The notes: generated by a model not told the origin, from the sequence alone. A DNA stretch of 64,000 bases from Shinella lacus (GCF_010994755.1 NZ_WHSB02000003.1:496001-560000); one strand, 5' to 3'. Shown: positions 8,714 through 17,783, numbered from the stretch's first letter. A program made the numbers and translations.

Positions 8714-9838
8714 ATGGGAACGATGGTCGATTTGTCACTGAGAAACATCCGCAAGGCCTATGCCGATCTCGAAGTCTTGCACGGCATCGACCTCGACATA
8801 AAATCGGGCGAGTTCATCGTCTTCGTCGGCCCGTCCGGCTGCGGCAAATCCACCCTGCTGCGCTCCATCGCCGGCCTCGAGAGCATCACCTCCGGCGACC
8901 TCGTCATCGACGGCGAGCGGATGAATGCCGTCGCGCCCTCCAAGCGCGGCATCTCCATGGTATTCCAGTCCTATGCGCTCTATCCGCACATGACCGTCTA
9001 CGAGAACATGGCCTTCGGTCTGCGCATCGCCGGCATGCCGAAGGCCGAGATCGACACGCGCGTGCGCCGCGCCGCTGGGATCCTGCAACTCGACAAATAT
9101 CTGCAAAGACAGCCGAAAGCGCTATCGGGCGGACAGCGGCAGCGCGTCGCGATCGGCCGCGCGATCGTGCGCAATCCGCGCGTCTTCCTCTTCGACGAGC
9201 CGCTGTCCAACCTCGACGCGGCGTTGCGCGTTGCAACGCGCATCGAGATCGCCAAGCTGAAGCAGAGCATGCCTGATGTGACGATGATCTATGTCACCCA
9301 TGACCAGGTGGAGGCGATGACGCTTGCCGACCGCATCGTCGTCTTCAAGGACGGCTATGTGGAACAGATGGGTACGCCGACCGAACTCTACAGGAAACCC
9401 GCAAACCTGTTCGTCGCCCAGTTCATCGGCTCGCCGGCCATGAACATCCTGAAGGGAAAGATCATCGACCGCTCGGGCGAGGTCGCGCGCTGCCAGCTCG
9501 ACTGCGGTCTTCTCCTCGATATCGAGGAAGGGCAGGGGAGGCTTTCCAAGGGCGAAACGATCAGCATCGGCATCCGCCCGGAAAACACCCGGACCACTGG
9601 GGAAGACGCATCCGATCCGGCCTTCTCCGGCACTATCGATCTGGTAGAGCACCTCGGCGATGTGCAGATCCTTTACGTGGACCTGTCCGGCCACGGCGAA
9701 AAATTCCTAGTCAAGGCGGATGGCGAGAGCGCCTTGGCGCGCGGGCAGAACATCCGCTTCACGCCGCGCCGCCAGGATATCCACATTTTCGACGCTGCCG
9801 GTGCTGTCGTCGCCTGCCGGGTCCTGCCGCCAACTTGA
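8714..9838 (+). CDS. Sugar ABC transporter ATPase (MalK/UgpC type)
   Basis: This 374-residue ATPase has Walker A GPSGCGKST (about residues 39-47), the Q-loop VFQSYALYPHM, the signature LSGGQRQRVAIGRA, Walker B VFLFDEPLSNLD and the H-loop YVTHDQVEAM. A C-terminal TOBE-type regulatory part follows (SIGIRPENTR, about residue 290). It powers the transporter encoded at 3242-6404. A second ATG at 8723, five bases after a GGGA, is an alternative start that removes three residues. It is the last gene of the operon and is followed by a strong terminator. Confidence 0.95.
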   Translation: MGTMVDLSLRNIRKAYADLEVLHGIDLDIKSGEFIVFVGPSGCGKSTLLRSIAGLESITSGDLVIDGERMNAVAPSKRGISMVFQSYALYPHMTVYENMAFGLRIAGMPKAEIDTRVRRAAGILQLDKYLQRQPKALSGGQRQRVAIGRAIVRNPRVFLFDEPLSNLDAALRVATRIEIAKLKQSMPDVTMIYVTHDQVEAMTLADRIVVFKDGYVEQMGTPTELYRKPANLFVAQFIGSPAMNILKGKIIDRSGEVARCQLDCGLLLDIEEGQGRLSKGETISIGIRPENTRTTGEDASDPAFSGTIDLVEHLGDVQILYVDLSGHGEKFLVKADGESALARGQNIRFTPRRQDIHIFDAAGAVVACRVLPPT

Positions 9839-9841
9839 ACG

Positions 9842-9869
9842 AAACGGCGGGGAGGGTGCCCCGCCGTTT
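9842..9869. terminator. Bidirectional rho-independent terminator
   Basis: The arm AAACGGCGGGG pairs perfectly with CCCCGCCGTTT across a six-base loop, between two convergent genes (the ABC ATPase ends at 9838 and icd ends at 9881). The stem begins with AAA and ends with TTT, so it presents a U-rich end in both directions. Confidence 0.88.
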
Positions 9870-9880
9870 GTTGGAATGGC

Positions 9881-11095
9881 TCAGGCCGCCATGGCCTTGC
9901 GGAGGTTTTCGTCGATCTTGTCGAGGAAGCCGGTGGTGGAGAGCCAGGGCTGGTCGGGACCGATGAGAAGGGCGAGGTCCTTCGTCATGAAGCCGGATTC
10001 GACCGTGTCGACGCAGACCTTTTCCAGCGTGTCGGCAAAGCGCGCCAGCTCCGCATTGTTGTCGAGCTTGGCGCGGTGCGCGAGGCCGCGCGTCCAGGCG
10101 AAGATAGAGGCGATGGAGTTGGTCGAGGTTTCCTCGCCCTTCTGGTGCTGGCGGTAGTGGCGCGTCACCGTGCCGTGCGCGGCTTCCGCTTCCACCGTCT
10201 GGCCATCCGGCGTCATCAGCACGGAGGTCATGAGGCCGAGCGAGCCAAAACCCTGGGCGACAATGTCGGACTGCACGTCGCCGTCGTAGTTCTTGCACGC
10301 CCAGACGTAGCCGCCCGACCACTTCAGCGCCGAGGCGACCATGTCGTCGATCAGGCGGTGTTCGTACCAGATCTTCGCTTCCTTGAACTTGTCGGCGAAT
10401 TCCTTGTCGAAGACCTCCTGGAAGATGTCCTTGAAGCGGCCGTCATAGACTTTCAGGATGGTGTTCTTGGTCGAAAGATAGACCGGCACCTTGCGCTGCA
10501 GGCCGTAGTTCAGCGAGGCGCGGGCGAATTCGGTGATCGAATCGTCGAGGTTGTACATGCCCATGGCGACACCGGCGGACGGCGCTTCGAACACGTCGTA
10601 TTCGATCTCCTTGCCGTCCTCGCCGACGAACTTCATCGTCAGCTTGCCCTTGCCGGGGAACTTGAAATCGGTGGCGCGGTACTGGTCGCCGAAGGCGTGG
10701 CGGCCGACGATGATCGGCTTGGTCCAGCCGGGAACGAGGCGGGGAACGTTCTTGCAGATGATCGGCTCGCGGAAAATGACGCCGCCGAGGATGTTGCGGA
10801 TCGTGCCGTTCGGCGACTTCCACATCTTCTTCAGCTTGAATTCCTCGACGCGTCCCTCATCGGCCGTGATGGTGGCGCATTTCACGCCGACGCCGTGTTT
10901 GCGGATCGCATGCGCCGCATCGATCGTCACCTGATCGTCCGTCGCATCGCGGTTCTCGATGCTGAGGTCGTAATAGTCGAGATCCACGTCGAGATACGGG
11001 TGGATCAGCTTGTCCTTGATGAACTGCCAGATGATGCGTGTCATCTCGTCGCCGTCGAGCTCGACGACCGGGTTGGCGACCTTGATCTTCGTCAT
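9881..11095 (-). CDS. icd: NADP-dependent isocitrate dehydrogenase
   Basis: This 404-residue enzyme is of the homodimeric, eukaryote-like subfamily II found in rhizobia. It oxidises isocitrate to 2-oxoglutarate with NADP in the citric acid cycle. Visible family segments are [14 protein letters not shown] at the N-terminus, the substrate loop [29 protein letters not shown], the metal-binding region [18 protein letters not shown] and the NADP-binding [17 protein letters not shown]. The start at 11095 gives the standard length and follows a GGGAGAA ribosome site. It is a core metabolic gene amid accessory catabolic clusters. The GntR gene upstream points the same way with a 49-base gap. Confidence 0.97.
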   Translation of the reverse strand: MTKIKVANPVVELDGDEMTRIIWQFIKDKLIHPYLDVDLDYYDLSIENRDATDDQVTIDAAHAIRKHGVGVKCATITADEGRVEEFKLKKMWKSPNGTIRNILGGVIFREPIICKNVPRLVPGWTKPIIVGRHAFGDQYRATDFKFPGKGKLTMKFVGEDGKEIEYDVFEAPSAGVAMGMYNLDDSITEFARASLNYGLQRKVPVYLSTKNTILKVYDGRFKDIFQEVFDKEFADKFKEAKIWYEHRLIDDMVASALKWSGGYVWACKNYDGDVQSDIVAQGFGSLGLMTSVLMTPDGQTVEAEAAHGTVTRHYRQHQKGEETSTNSIASIFAWTRGLAHRAKLDNNAELARFADTLEKVCVDTVESGFMTKDLALLIGPDQPWLSTTGFLDKIDENLRKAMAA

Positions 11096-11144
11096 TCCAT
11101 GTTCTCCCTTGGGCTGCTTTTGCCGCCCCTCCTCGGATTTCGGT

Positions 11145-11819
11145 TCAGCGCATATCGCGCATATGGCCTTCGACGCTGCGCAGGTGCCGACGCATCGCAT
11201 CCGCTGCCGCAGCGCCGTCGCGGTTGGCGATCGCCTCGACGATGCGCTCATGTTCCGCGAAGGAATGGTGGTCCGGCGGTGGGCGGACCGGCGTGTCGCG
11301 CAGCCGCCCCCAGGTGACGGCGCGGCGCACCGCATTCAGCGTGTCGAGCAGGCCGAGCAGCAGCGAATTCTGCGAGGATTCGCCGATCAGGCGATGCAGG
11401 CGGTTGTCCCACTGCTCATAGAGCCGCCAGGTCGGCGCCTGCTGCGCCTTCAGCATGCAGCTGCGCAATTCGGCGATCTGGCTCGGCGTGGCATTGAGCG
11501 CGGCGCAGCGCGCGACCTCCGGCTCGAAAGCGATGCGCGCACCCATGACCTCCAGCGGATTGGTCCGCTGCACCATGGCATTAATATCCGCGACGGTGTC
11601 GATCGGCCGCTCGCCGGTAAAGGTCCCCTTGCCGACATGGCGCCAGACGACGCCTTCCGCCTGCAAGGTCGCCAAGGCCTTGCGCAGCGCGCTGCGCCCG
11701 ACATCCAGCGATTCCGCGAGGTCGCGCTCCGGCGGCAGGCGCCCGCCCTCGGCGAGCTGCGCCGTTGCAAGGAAGTCTCTGAGCCGGGAAAGCACGGTGG
11801 CGTCGGTGTTTTCAAGCAT
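11145..11819 (-). CDS. GntR family (FadR/FCD-type) transcriptional regulator
   Basis: This 224-residue regulator has an N-terminal winged helix ([33 protein letters not shown], residues about 24-56) and a C-terminal all-helical FCD ligand domain with the usual metal-binding-type residues ([35 protein letters not shown]). It is divergent from the ABC transporter and FAH-family operon at 12069-16177 and very probably controls it. The inverted repeat at 11831-11849 and the related AATTGGTT copies near 11990 and 12021 are candidate operators. The FCD ligand is probably the transported acid, by inference. Confidence 0.9.
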   Translation of the reverse strand: MLENTDATVLSRLRDFLATAQLAEGGRLPPERDLAESLDVGRSALRKALATLQAEGVVWRHVGKGTFTGERPIDTVADINAMVQRTNPLEVMGARIAFEPEVARCAALNATPSQIAELRSCMLKAQQAPTWRLYEQWDNRLHRLIGESSQNSLLLGLLDTLNAVRRAVTWGRLRDTPVRPPPDHHSFAEHERIVEAIANRDGAAAADAMRRHLRSVEGHMRDMR

Positions 11820-11830
11820 GGTATGGTCCG

Positions 11831-11849
11831 AACCAATTCAGGATTGGTT
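11831..11849. promoter_or_regulatory. Inverted repeat, candidate operator of the FadR-type regulator
   Basis: AACCAAT and ATTGGTT form a perfect 7-bp inverted repeat with a five-base spacer, just upstream of the regulator's start. Further half-sites (AATTGGTT) recur at about 11990 and 12021 around the promoter of the divergent operon. TGGT/ACCA-type half-sites are usual for FadR-like proteins. Confidence 0.6.
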
Positions 11850-11994
11850 TGCTTATATTGAACATATTGGCTGCTGTCAACGCGCCGTTATCCAGGCATC
11901 GAGCCGGAAATTTTTATAGTGTAAAATCAATATATTAAATCAATTAAAGGCTAGAAGTGGCCTGCCTATGTCGCATCGCAGCACGTTTAATTGG

Positions 11995-12023
11995 TTGACA
12001 CAATGTCCGATTAATGAAGAATT
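11995..12023 (+). promoter_or_regulatory. Candidate promoter of the binding-protein operon
   Basis: A consensus -35 TTGACA (11995-12000) is followed after 17 bases by AGAATT (12018-12023) as a weak -10. It is overlapped by AATTGGTT half-sites, as expected for control by the divergent FadR-type regulator. The first gene starts at 12069. Confidence 0.5.
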
Positions 12024-12068
12024 GGTTTTATATTGGGTTGGGAGAACCCGATTTTGGGAGGAAGAAAA

Positions 12069-13058
12069 ATGAACATGTTTGCCAGACGAATGAGGGCGTC
12101 CGCGGTCGCCGCCGTACTTTGCCTTTCTGCCGCAGTGCCCGGATTGGCCTTTGCCGATCCGATGCGTGTTGCTTTCGGTGATATCGCGACGGTCGAATCC
12201 CTCCATCTGCTTGCGGCGCTGGAACGCGCCAAGGAAAAGGGCGTCGACGTGCAGGTGACGTTCCTTAAGAGCGAGGACATCGCCGCGCAGGCCGTCGTCA
12301 GCGGTCAGGCCGATATCGGCATCGGCGGCCCCTATGCGCTGCTCCAGAAGGTGAAGGCGCCGATCCGCATCTTCCTGCAATTGTCGAAGCTCCAGTTCTA
12401 CCCGGTGGTCAACACCGAGTTCTACAAGGAGTGGAAGGATCTCAACGGCCAGGAAATCGCCGTGCATTCGCGCGGCTCCGGCACCGAGGCGATCATGCAG
12501 CTGATGGCCGACAAGAACGGCATCGCCTATTCCAACATCTCCTATGTCCCGGGTGCCGAGGTGCGCACGGGCGCGCTGCTCCAGGGCAACGTCAAGGCGA
12601 CGATCGTCGATTCCTCCGGCAAGCGCATCCTGGAAAAGGAAGCGCCGGGCAAGTTCGCCTTCCTGCCGCTGGGCGAGGTGGCAGCGACCGACGAGGCGCT
12701 CTTTGCCAATACCGATTATCTCTCGAAGAACACGAAGGACGTGGAAATCCTGGTCGAGGCCATCCTGACCACCTGGCGCGAGGTCGCGGCGGACCCGAAG
12801 GCGACCATCGCGCTACGTGAAAAATACAAGCTGCTGCCGGATGCGACGCCGGAAATGGTCGCCGACATCGACCCGTACTTTGCCGAAGCCGCAGCCACCC
12901 TGCCGCTCAACGGCGGCGGCGAGGATGCCGCGAAGGACGATTTCGACTTCTACACCGTCTCCGGCGCGCTGGAAGGCAAAGCCGCGGACCTGAAGGTCGA
13001 GGACTTCTGGGACCTCACGGCACTCAATGCGGTGCTCGCCAAAATCGGAACCAAATAA
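12069..13058 (+). CDS. NitT/TauT-type ABC transporter periplasmic binding protein
   Basis: This 329-residue NMT1/SsuA-like binding protein has a Sec signal peptide of about 29 residues (charged FARRMR, then AVAAVLCLSAAVPGLAFA, cleavage before DP). The mature part has the family pattern: MRVAFGDIATVESLHLLAALE, GQADIGIGGPYALLQKVK and DLNGQEIAVHSRGSGTEAIMQLM. The ATG at 12069 follows a strong GGGAGGAAGAAAA ribosome site. An in-frame ATG 12 codons upstream lacks one and would spoil the signal peptide. It heads a five-gene operon. The substrate is unknown; such proteins bind sulfonates, nitrate, pyrimidines and aromatic acids. Confidence 0.9.
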   Translation: MNMFARRMRASAVAAVLCLSAAVPGLAFADPMRVAFGDIATVESLHLLAALERAKEKGVDVQVTFLKSEDIAAQAVVSGQADIGIGGPYALLQKVKAPIRIFLQLSKLQFYPVVNTEFYKEWKDLNGQEIAVHSRGSGTEAIMQLMADKNGIAYSNISYVPGAEVRTGALLQGNVKATIVDSSGKRILEKEAPGKFAFLPLGEVAATDEALFANTDYLSKNTKDVEILVEAILTTWREVAADPKATIALREKYKLLPDATPEMVADIDPYFAEAAATLPLNGGGEDAAKDDFDFYTVSGALEGKAADLKVEDFWDLTALNAVLAKIGTK

Positions 13059-13900
13059 TGCACATGGCCGCTACACCCCACAAGGTGAGCGCGACGGGAG
13101 GGGCCGGCAGCGGCTCCTCCACCATCGTCGAAACGCTCGCCGAATTCGCCCGGCGCCGGAAGTCCTTCTGGGTCGTGCTGTCGCTCGCAATTCTCTTCAC
13201 CGCCTGGGAAATCGCCGGCCGCGTCCCGATCAGCTTCGCCTTCCCGACCTTCCTTGAAACCTTCGCAGCCCTGATAGAAATGACGCTCGACGGCACGCTG
13301 CTGCCGGCCTATGCCATCACTTTCCAGCCACTCCTCATCGGCGTCGCCGTCTCCGCGGTGCTCGGCATCGGGCTCGGCATCGCCATGGGCCTGTCCGACA
13401 AGGCGGAATGGCTGCTTGCTCCGGTCTTCATCGTGCTCCAGGCGGCACCGATGGCCGCGCTCGTGCCGCTCGTCACCTTCGTCTACGGCATCGGCCTCGT
13501 CGCCAAGACGCTTGCCGTCATCATGCTGGCGCTGCCGGTGATCGTGCTCAACTCCTACAAGGCGGTGCGTCACGTCAATCCGTCGCTGGTCGACATGTGC
13601 CGCTCGTTTCAGGGCACGCGCCTGCAGCAGATCTTCAAGATCATCATTCCGGATGCGACGCCCGTGCTGTTTGCCGGCCTGCGCCTCGGCATCGCCGCCG
13701 GCTTCATCGGCGTCATGCTCGCCGAACTGCTGATCACGCCCACGGGCATCGGCGACCTCATCACCTACCACCGCTCGATCGCCAACTACGCCCACATGTA
13801 CGCGGCCGTCGCTTCCATCATCGCCGTCTCGACGATCACGCTTGCCGTCCTGCAATATGTCGAGGTCCGCTTCCTGCGTCCCGAAAAGAGGAGAAAGTGA
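13058..13900 (+). CDS. ABC transporter permease (SsuC/TauC type), first of two
   Basis: This 280-residue permease has about six membrane spans and a conserved cytoplasmic loop (VDMCRSFQGTRLQQIFKIIIPDATPVLFAGLRLGI) typical of BPD-type permeases that serve NMT1-like binding proteins. Its ATG overlaps the TAA of the binding-protein gene by one base. A second, different permease gene lies after the ATPase, so the channel may be a heterodimer. Confidence 0.9.
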   Translation: MHMAATPHKVSATGGAGSGSSTIVETLAEFARRRKSFWVVLSLAILFTAWEIAGRVPISFAFPTFLETFAALIEMTLDGTLLPAYAITFQPLLIGVAVSAVLGIGLGIAMGLSDKAEWLLAPVFIVLQAAPMAALVPLVTFVYGIGLVAKTLAVIMLALPVIVLNSYKAVRHVNPSLVDMCRSFQGTRLQQIFKIIIPDATPVLFAGLRLGIAAGFIGVMLAELLITPTGIGDLITYHRSIANYAHMYAAVASIIAVSTITLAVLQYVEVRFLRPEKRRK

Positions 13901-13901
13901 C

Positions 13902-14708
13902 ATGGCCAATCCCATGCCGGCCCGCGCGGCCGAACAATCCGGAACCGCCACGTCCGATGCCATCGTCGAGGTGCGCGACATCTGCAAGCGCTATGGCGAT
14001 ATCGAGGCGTTGCGCGGCATCAACCTCGAATTCGAACGCGGCAAGCTGACGACGCTGCTCGGCCCCTCCGGCTGCGGCAAGACCACGCTTCTGAAGATCA
14101 TCGCCGGCCTCGTGCCCGCCACCTCCGGCCAGATCCGCATCAACGGCAAGGTCGTGACCGGCCCGGGCCCCGAGCGCGCCTTCGTTTTCCAGGATTTCGC
14201 GCTGATGCCCTGGGCGACGGTACTGCGCAATGTCAGCTTTGGCCTGGAACTGAAGGGCGTGCCGCAGGCGGAGCGCCACCGCATCGCCAAGCACTATATT
14301 AGCGAAGTGGGCCTCTCCGGCTTCGAGGAAAAGTACCCGCACGAGCTTTCGGGCGGCATGCGCCAGCGTGTCGGCATCGCGCGCGCCTTTTCGGTCAATG
14401 CAGACGTGCTGTTGCTCGACGAGCCGTTCTCCGCGGTCGACGAACAGAACCGCCGCAAATTCCAGGAGGACCTGCTCCAGCTCGTCGAGAAGGAGCGCAA
14501 GACCTTCCTTTTCGTCACCCACTCGATCGAGGAGGCGGTCTACGTTTCCGACCGCATCGTGCTGCTGTCGCCACGCCCCGGCCGCGTCTCCCAGATCATC
14601 GAACCCAATATCGACCGCTCCGCCGCACCGGACGTCATCCGGCGCGACAAGGGCTATCTCGATGTGGTGGAGGAGATCTGGCAGGGCCTCCGGCAATATG
14701 CGGAGTAG
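13902..14708 (+). CDS. ABC transporter ATPase (SsuB/TauB type)
   Basis: This 268-residue ATPase has Walker A GPSGCGKTT, the Q-loop VFQDFALMPWATV, the signature LSGGMRQRVGIARA, Walker B VLLLDEPFSAVDE and the H-loop FVTHSIEEAV. The N-terminal 20 residues before the ABC core are non-conserved. The start at 13902 lies one base after the permease stop and follows GAGGAGAAAG. It energises import by the two permeases on either side of it. Confidence 0.94.
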   Translation: MANPMPARAAEQSGTATSDAIVEVRDICKRYGDIEALRGINLEFERGKLTTLLGPSGCGKTTLLKIIAGLVPATSGQIRINGKVVTGPGPERAFVFQDFALMPWATVLRNVSFGLELKGVPQAERHRIAKHYISEVGLSGFEEKYPHELSGGMRQRVGIARAFSVNADVLLLDEPFSAVDEQNRRKFQEDLLQLVEKERKTFLFVTHSIEEAVYVSDRIVLLSPRPGRVSQIIEPNIDRSAAPDVIRRDKGYLDVVEEIWQGLRQYAE

Positions 14709-14714
14709 GGCGCC

Positions 14715-15467
14715 ATGAAACTCTTTGGCTTCAAGGTCCCCATGATGACGTCGCTCCTGTTCTGGGCGCTCGTCTGGGAAGTCGTCGGCCGGATGGATGT
14801 GATCTTCCTGATCCCGCCGATGAGTGCAATCGTTTCGGCCGGCTTCGAGCTCGTCGCGACGAATTCCTGGCAGAACGCCTCGCTGGTAACGCTGCGATCC
14901 TTCGTCGTCGGCATGGCGCTGGCGATTGGCGTCGGCGTACCGCTCGGCATCGCCATGGGGCGCTTCAAGATCGTCGACAACATCTTCGGCTTGTGGGTCA
15001 ACATGTTCGTCAGCGCGCCGCTGTCGGCCCTCGTGCCCGTGCTGATGATCCTTTTCGGCCTGGGAGAGACGACCGTCGTCGTGACCGTCTTCCTCTTCGC
15101 CGTCTGGATCATCGTGCTCGATGCACGGGCCGGTGTCATGCAGGTGCCACCGTCGCTGATCGAAATGGGGCGCTGCTACGGTGCTTCAAGCATCACGATC
15201 TTTTCCAAGATCATCCTGCTTTCCGCCCTTCCGGAAATCCTCGCGGGCATCCGTATCGGTCTCATCCGCGGGGTGAAGGGCGTGGTGATCGGCCAGATTC
15301 TCGTGTCGATCATCGGCTATGGCGAACTCTTCGAGCTCTATTCCCGCTCGTTCGACATGGAGCGGTTCTGGGCTCTGACAATCATCCTCTTCGCGGCAGC
15401 CATGCTGTTGTCCGCGGCTGTGGAACTCTTTGAAAAACGCATCGAATATTACGCAGGAGCGCGATAA
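14715..15467 (+). CDS. ABC transporter permease (SsuC/TauC type), second of two
   Basis: This 250-residue permease has about six membrane spans and the cytoplasmic loop SLIEMGRCYGASSITIFSKIILLSALPEILAGIRIG. It is clearly distinct from the permease at 13058-13900 (shorter N-terminus, different loop), so it is not a recent duplicate. Its stop TAA overlaps the next gene's ATG by one base. Transporters of this family usually use one permease as a homodimer, so two subunits are less common. Confidence 0.9.
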   Translation: MKLFGFKVPMMTSLLFWALVWEVVGRMDVIFLIPPMSAIVSAGFELVATNSWQNASLVTLRSFVVGMALAIGVGVPLGIAMGRFKIVDNIFGLWVNMFVSAPLSALVPVLMILFGLGETTVVVTVFLFAVWIIVLDARAGVMQVPPSLIEMGRCYGASSITIFSKIILLSALPEILAGIRIGLIRGVKGVVIGQILVSIIGYGELFELYSRSFDMERFWALTIILFAAAMLLSAAVELFEKRIEYYAGAR

Positions 15468-16177
15468 TGAACGACATGTCCTCCATCAATGCCGCTTACG
15501 TCTTCAAGCCGGCAGCCGTCCCCACGCTACCTGTCGTCGACAGCCAGGCGCTCTTCCCGGTGCACCGCATCTACTGCGTCGGCCGCAACTTCGCCGACCA
15601 CGCCATCGAGATGGGCCACGACCCGGACAAGGAGCCGCCGTTCTTCTTCCAGAAGAACCCTGATACGCTTGTCCTGCCCGGCACCGATTTCCCCTATCCG
15701 GCCGAGACGAACGACGTGCATCACGAGGTTGAGCTCGTCGTGGCGCTGAAGAGCGGCGGCGACAACATCCCGCTCGATAAGGCGCTCGATTGCGTCTACG
15801 GCTATGCCGTCGGCCTCGACATGACCCGGCGCGACCTGCAAGGGGAGGCCAAGAAACTCGGCCGCCCATGGGAGACCGGCAAGGCCTTCGAAAGCTCCGC
15901 GCCCTGCGGTCCCGTCCACCCGGTCGAAAAGGTCGGCCACCCGACGGACGGCTCAATCTGGCTCAAGGTCAACGGCGAGACCCGCCAGGAAGGCGACCTC
16001 AACCAGATGATTTGGAAAGTCCCGGAAATGATCTCCTACCTCTCGCGCCTCTTCACCCTGCAACCCGGCGACCTGATCTACGCAGGCACCCCAGCCGGCG
16101 TCGGCGCGATCGTCAAGGGCGACGTGATGGTGGCCCATGTGGACGGTGTCGACGAGGTCGCCTTCAAGGTTGGCTGA
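15467..16177 (+). CDS. Fumarylacetoacetate hydrolase (FAH) family protein
   Basis: This 236-residue cytoplasmic enzyme has the FAH fold signatures: YCVGRNFADHAIEMG, the metal-binding acidic motif NDVHHEVELVVAL, then the third ligand region GLDMTRRDLQ and the C-terminal YAGTPAGVGAIVKGD. The family uses Mg or Mn to cleave or decarboxylate beta-diketo acids (fumarylpyruvate, acylpyruvates, 2-oxohept-3-ene-dioate). The length fits the fumarylpyruvate hydrolase/acylpyruvase branch. It is coupled by one-base overlap to the second permease, so it probably processes the imported acid or its breakdown product. Confidence 0.88.
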   Translation: MNDMSSINAAYVFKPAAVPTLPVVDSQALFPVHRIYCVGRNFADHAIEMGHDPDKEPPFFFQKNPDTLVLPGTDFPYPAETNDVHHEVELVVALKSGGDNIPLDKALDCVYGYAVGLDMTRRDLQGEAKKLGRPWETGKAFESSAPCGPVHPVEKVGHPTDGSIWLKVNGETRQEGDLNQMIWKVPEMISYLSRLFTLQPGDLIYAGTPAGVGAIVKGDVMVAHVDGVDEVAFKVG

Positions 16178-16185
16178 ATACGAGG

Positions 16186-16212
16186 CGGCGCGCTCCGGCG
16201 CGCCGTCCTTTC
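16186..16212 (+). terminator. Rho-independent-like terminator of the FAH operon
   Basis: CGGCGCGC pairs perfectly with GCGCGCCG around a TCCG tetraloop, eight bases after the FAH stop codon, and is followed by the pyrimidine-rich TCCTTTCTTATTT. Confidence 0.75.
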
Positions 16213-16404
16213 TTATTTGGCCCGAAAGCTTGGGCAGGGAACATAGAAACTTCGGCGTTTATTTTTCCCAAAGCCGTACTTCATTTTCGAACCAAACGGT
16301 GACGTTGATCGTCCAGCCTCTCCGACCATCGATCACCGAAAAACAGAGGATGTCGCAGCGGCCACATGCTCCGCGCCCGACCATCGGTTCGTGATGGTAT
16401 CAGT

Positions 16405-16520
16405 TCAAGGATACTTTGGGCTGTAGTCGGCGTAGACACCCCACTCCGGCAGGGCAGAGTAGGCGAGCGATCCGCGCACGAAGGAATTCTTGTCGAAGGT
16501 GCTTTGAGGATAGCTGATAT
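16405..16520 (-). pseudogene. Possible C-terminal remnant of an unidentified gene
   Basis: Read leftward and ending at a TGA at 16405, about 35 codons have consistently GC-rich third positions and a plausible aromatic-rich C-terminal sequence (DKNSFVRGSLAYSALPEWG, then VYADYSPKYP). Upstream the frame runs into the non-coding frame of the MFS gene, so no start is available. I do not recognise the protein. It could be a decayed gene end left by a rearrangement, or chance. Confidence 0.3.
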
Positions 16521-16595
16521 GACGTGCGGAGCGGCCAACACCAGCCGCGTGAATCTGATTGTGTGCCAACCCGCTACGAATCCAGTCAGACAAAC

Positions 16596-17783
16596 TCAAG
16601 ACGACGTTCCGAACTTCCGCAGCAGGCCCGCCGCCGCCGAGAACAACACGATCAGCGTGCCATAACCGAGCGTCGTCGCCGTCAGGCCGAAAGCGCCGAC
16701 GGCGATGCCGGCCAGCAGGGTGGGTAGGCCGAAGGCAAGGTAACTCAATGTGAACAGGGCGGCGAAGAGTTCGCCGCGCTCGTCTTGTCGAACGGTCGGG
16801 ACGATGGACCGCAACACGCCGTAGAAGCAGGTCCCGAAGCCGGTCCCGGCAATGACGAGGGCGGCGAGATAGGCCGGCAGGGACTGCCAGGCGATCGCAG
16901 CGAGTGTCAATGCCGTGCCGATCGAGAGCGCTGTGGTTCCGTAAAGCGTCACCTGCCGCGAGGAATGGCCGCGCGCGGCATAACAGGCGGCGGCGCCGGC
17001 AGCGCAGAGCAGCACGATGACGCTCGCTTGCGTCAGATGATGCTCGGCGCCGAAGACGTGCCGGATGATCGGCGCGCCGAGTGCAAGATAGAGCCCGCCC
17101 GTCGCCCAGCCTGCAATAACGGCCGGTGCGCTCCGCCAGAAGGCCTTGGCAGCCGTAGCCGGTACGCCGATCCGCGGCCGAAGCGAGGCCCAGACACCCC
17201 CATGCCGCGGCGCGGTCTCGGGGATGGACCAGATCACGGCGGCAAACAGCACATAGGCGGCGACGAGGGTGCCGAACACATCCGCTTCCGCCATCTCGGT
17301 CACGTCCATTAAAATGCCCGCGGCGAGAGCCCCTATGGCAAGCCCACCCAGTGGAATAACCGAGTTCCACACCGAGGCGCTTCCCGGCCTGTCCTGCGGC
17401 TCGAAATCGACCACCGCCGCAGAGAGCGCCGACAGCAGCATCCCGGCCGCGATGCCCTGCAGCACCCGTGCCACCATCAAACCGGCCACGTCGCCCGCCT
17501 GCCAGAACAGCAGCAGGCTAAGCGCCATCAGCGCAAAGCCCCCGGATATGACCGGCCGCCGGCCGACATGATCAGACAGCGATCCCGTAACAAGCAAGGA
17601 TGCGAGCAGCGCAACGGTATAGACGGCGAAGATGCCGGTCAGCATCGCCGCCGAAAAGCCGATCTCCTGTTGGAGCACAGGATAGAAGGGCGAGGGCGCG
17701 CTGGCGCCAGCCATCATGACGGCCATTCCGGCAAGGGTAATGCGAAAGCCCGTGAGGCTGCGCAGCGGCATGGATTGCGTCAT
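16596..17783 (-). CDS. MFS transporter (drug/metabolite exporter type)
   Basis: This protein of about 395 residues has twelve predicted membrane spans. The loop between spans 2 and 3 carries the MFS motif GSLSDHVGRRPVIS, and ARVLQGIAAGMLLSALSA marks span 4. The start at 17783 (MTQSMPLRS) is preferred because an alternative ATG at 17855 would place the coding region over two operator-like repeats. It diverges from an ArsR-type regulator that probably represses it. The family suggests export of a toxic or excess compound; nothing in the sequence names the substrate. Confidence 0.85.
   Translation of the reverse strand: MTQSMPLRSLTGFRITLAGMAVMMAGASAPSPFYPVLQQEIGFSAAMLTGIFAVYTVALLASLLVTGSLSDHVGRRPVISGGFALMALSLLLFWQAGDVAGLMVARVLQGIAAGMLLSALSAAVVDFEPQDRPGSASVWNSVIPLGGLAIGALAAGILMDVTEMAEADVFGTLVAAYVLFAAVIWSIPETAPRHGGVWASLRPRIGVPATAAKAFWRSAPAVIAGWATGGLYLALGAPIIRHVFGAEHHLTQASVIVLLCAAGAAACYAARGHSSRQVTLYGTTALSIGTALTLAAIAWQSLPAYLAALVIAGTGFGTCFYGVLRSIVPTVRQDERGELFAALFTLSYLAFGLPTLLAGIAVGAFGLTATTLGYGTLIVLFSAAAGLLRKFGTSS

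Larger units (their letters stand above)
16178..16595. other. 418-bp intergenic region between two convergent genes
   Basis: It holds the FAH-operon terminator at its left end. At its right end, on the minus strand, is a short stretch with coding-like codon use (16405-16520, listed separately). Between about 16213 and 16400 I see no gene, promoter or repeat. Short repeated words (ACCATCG near 16325 and 16380) are not convincing as a site. Confidence 0.5.
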
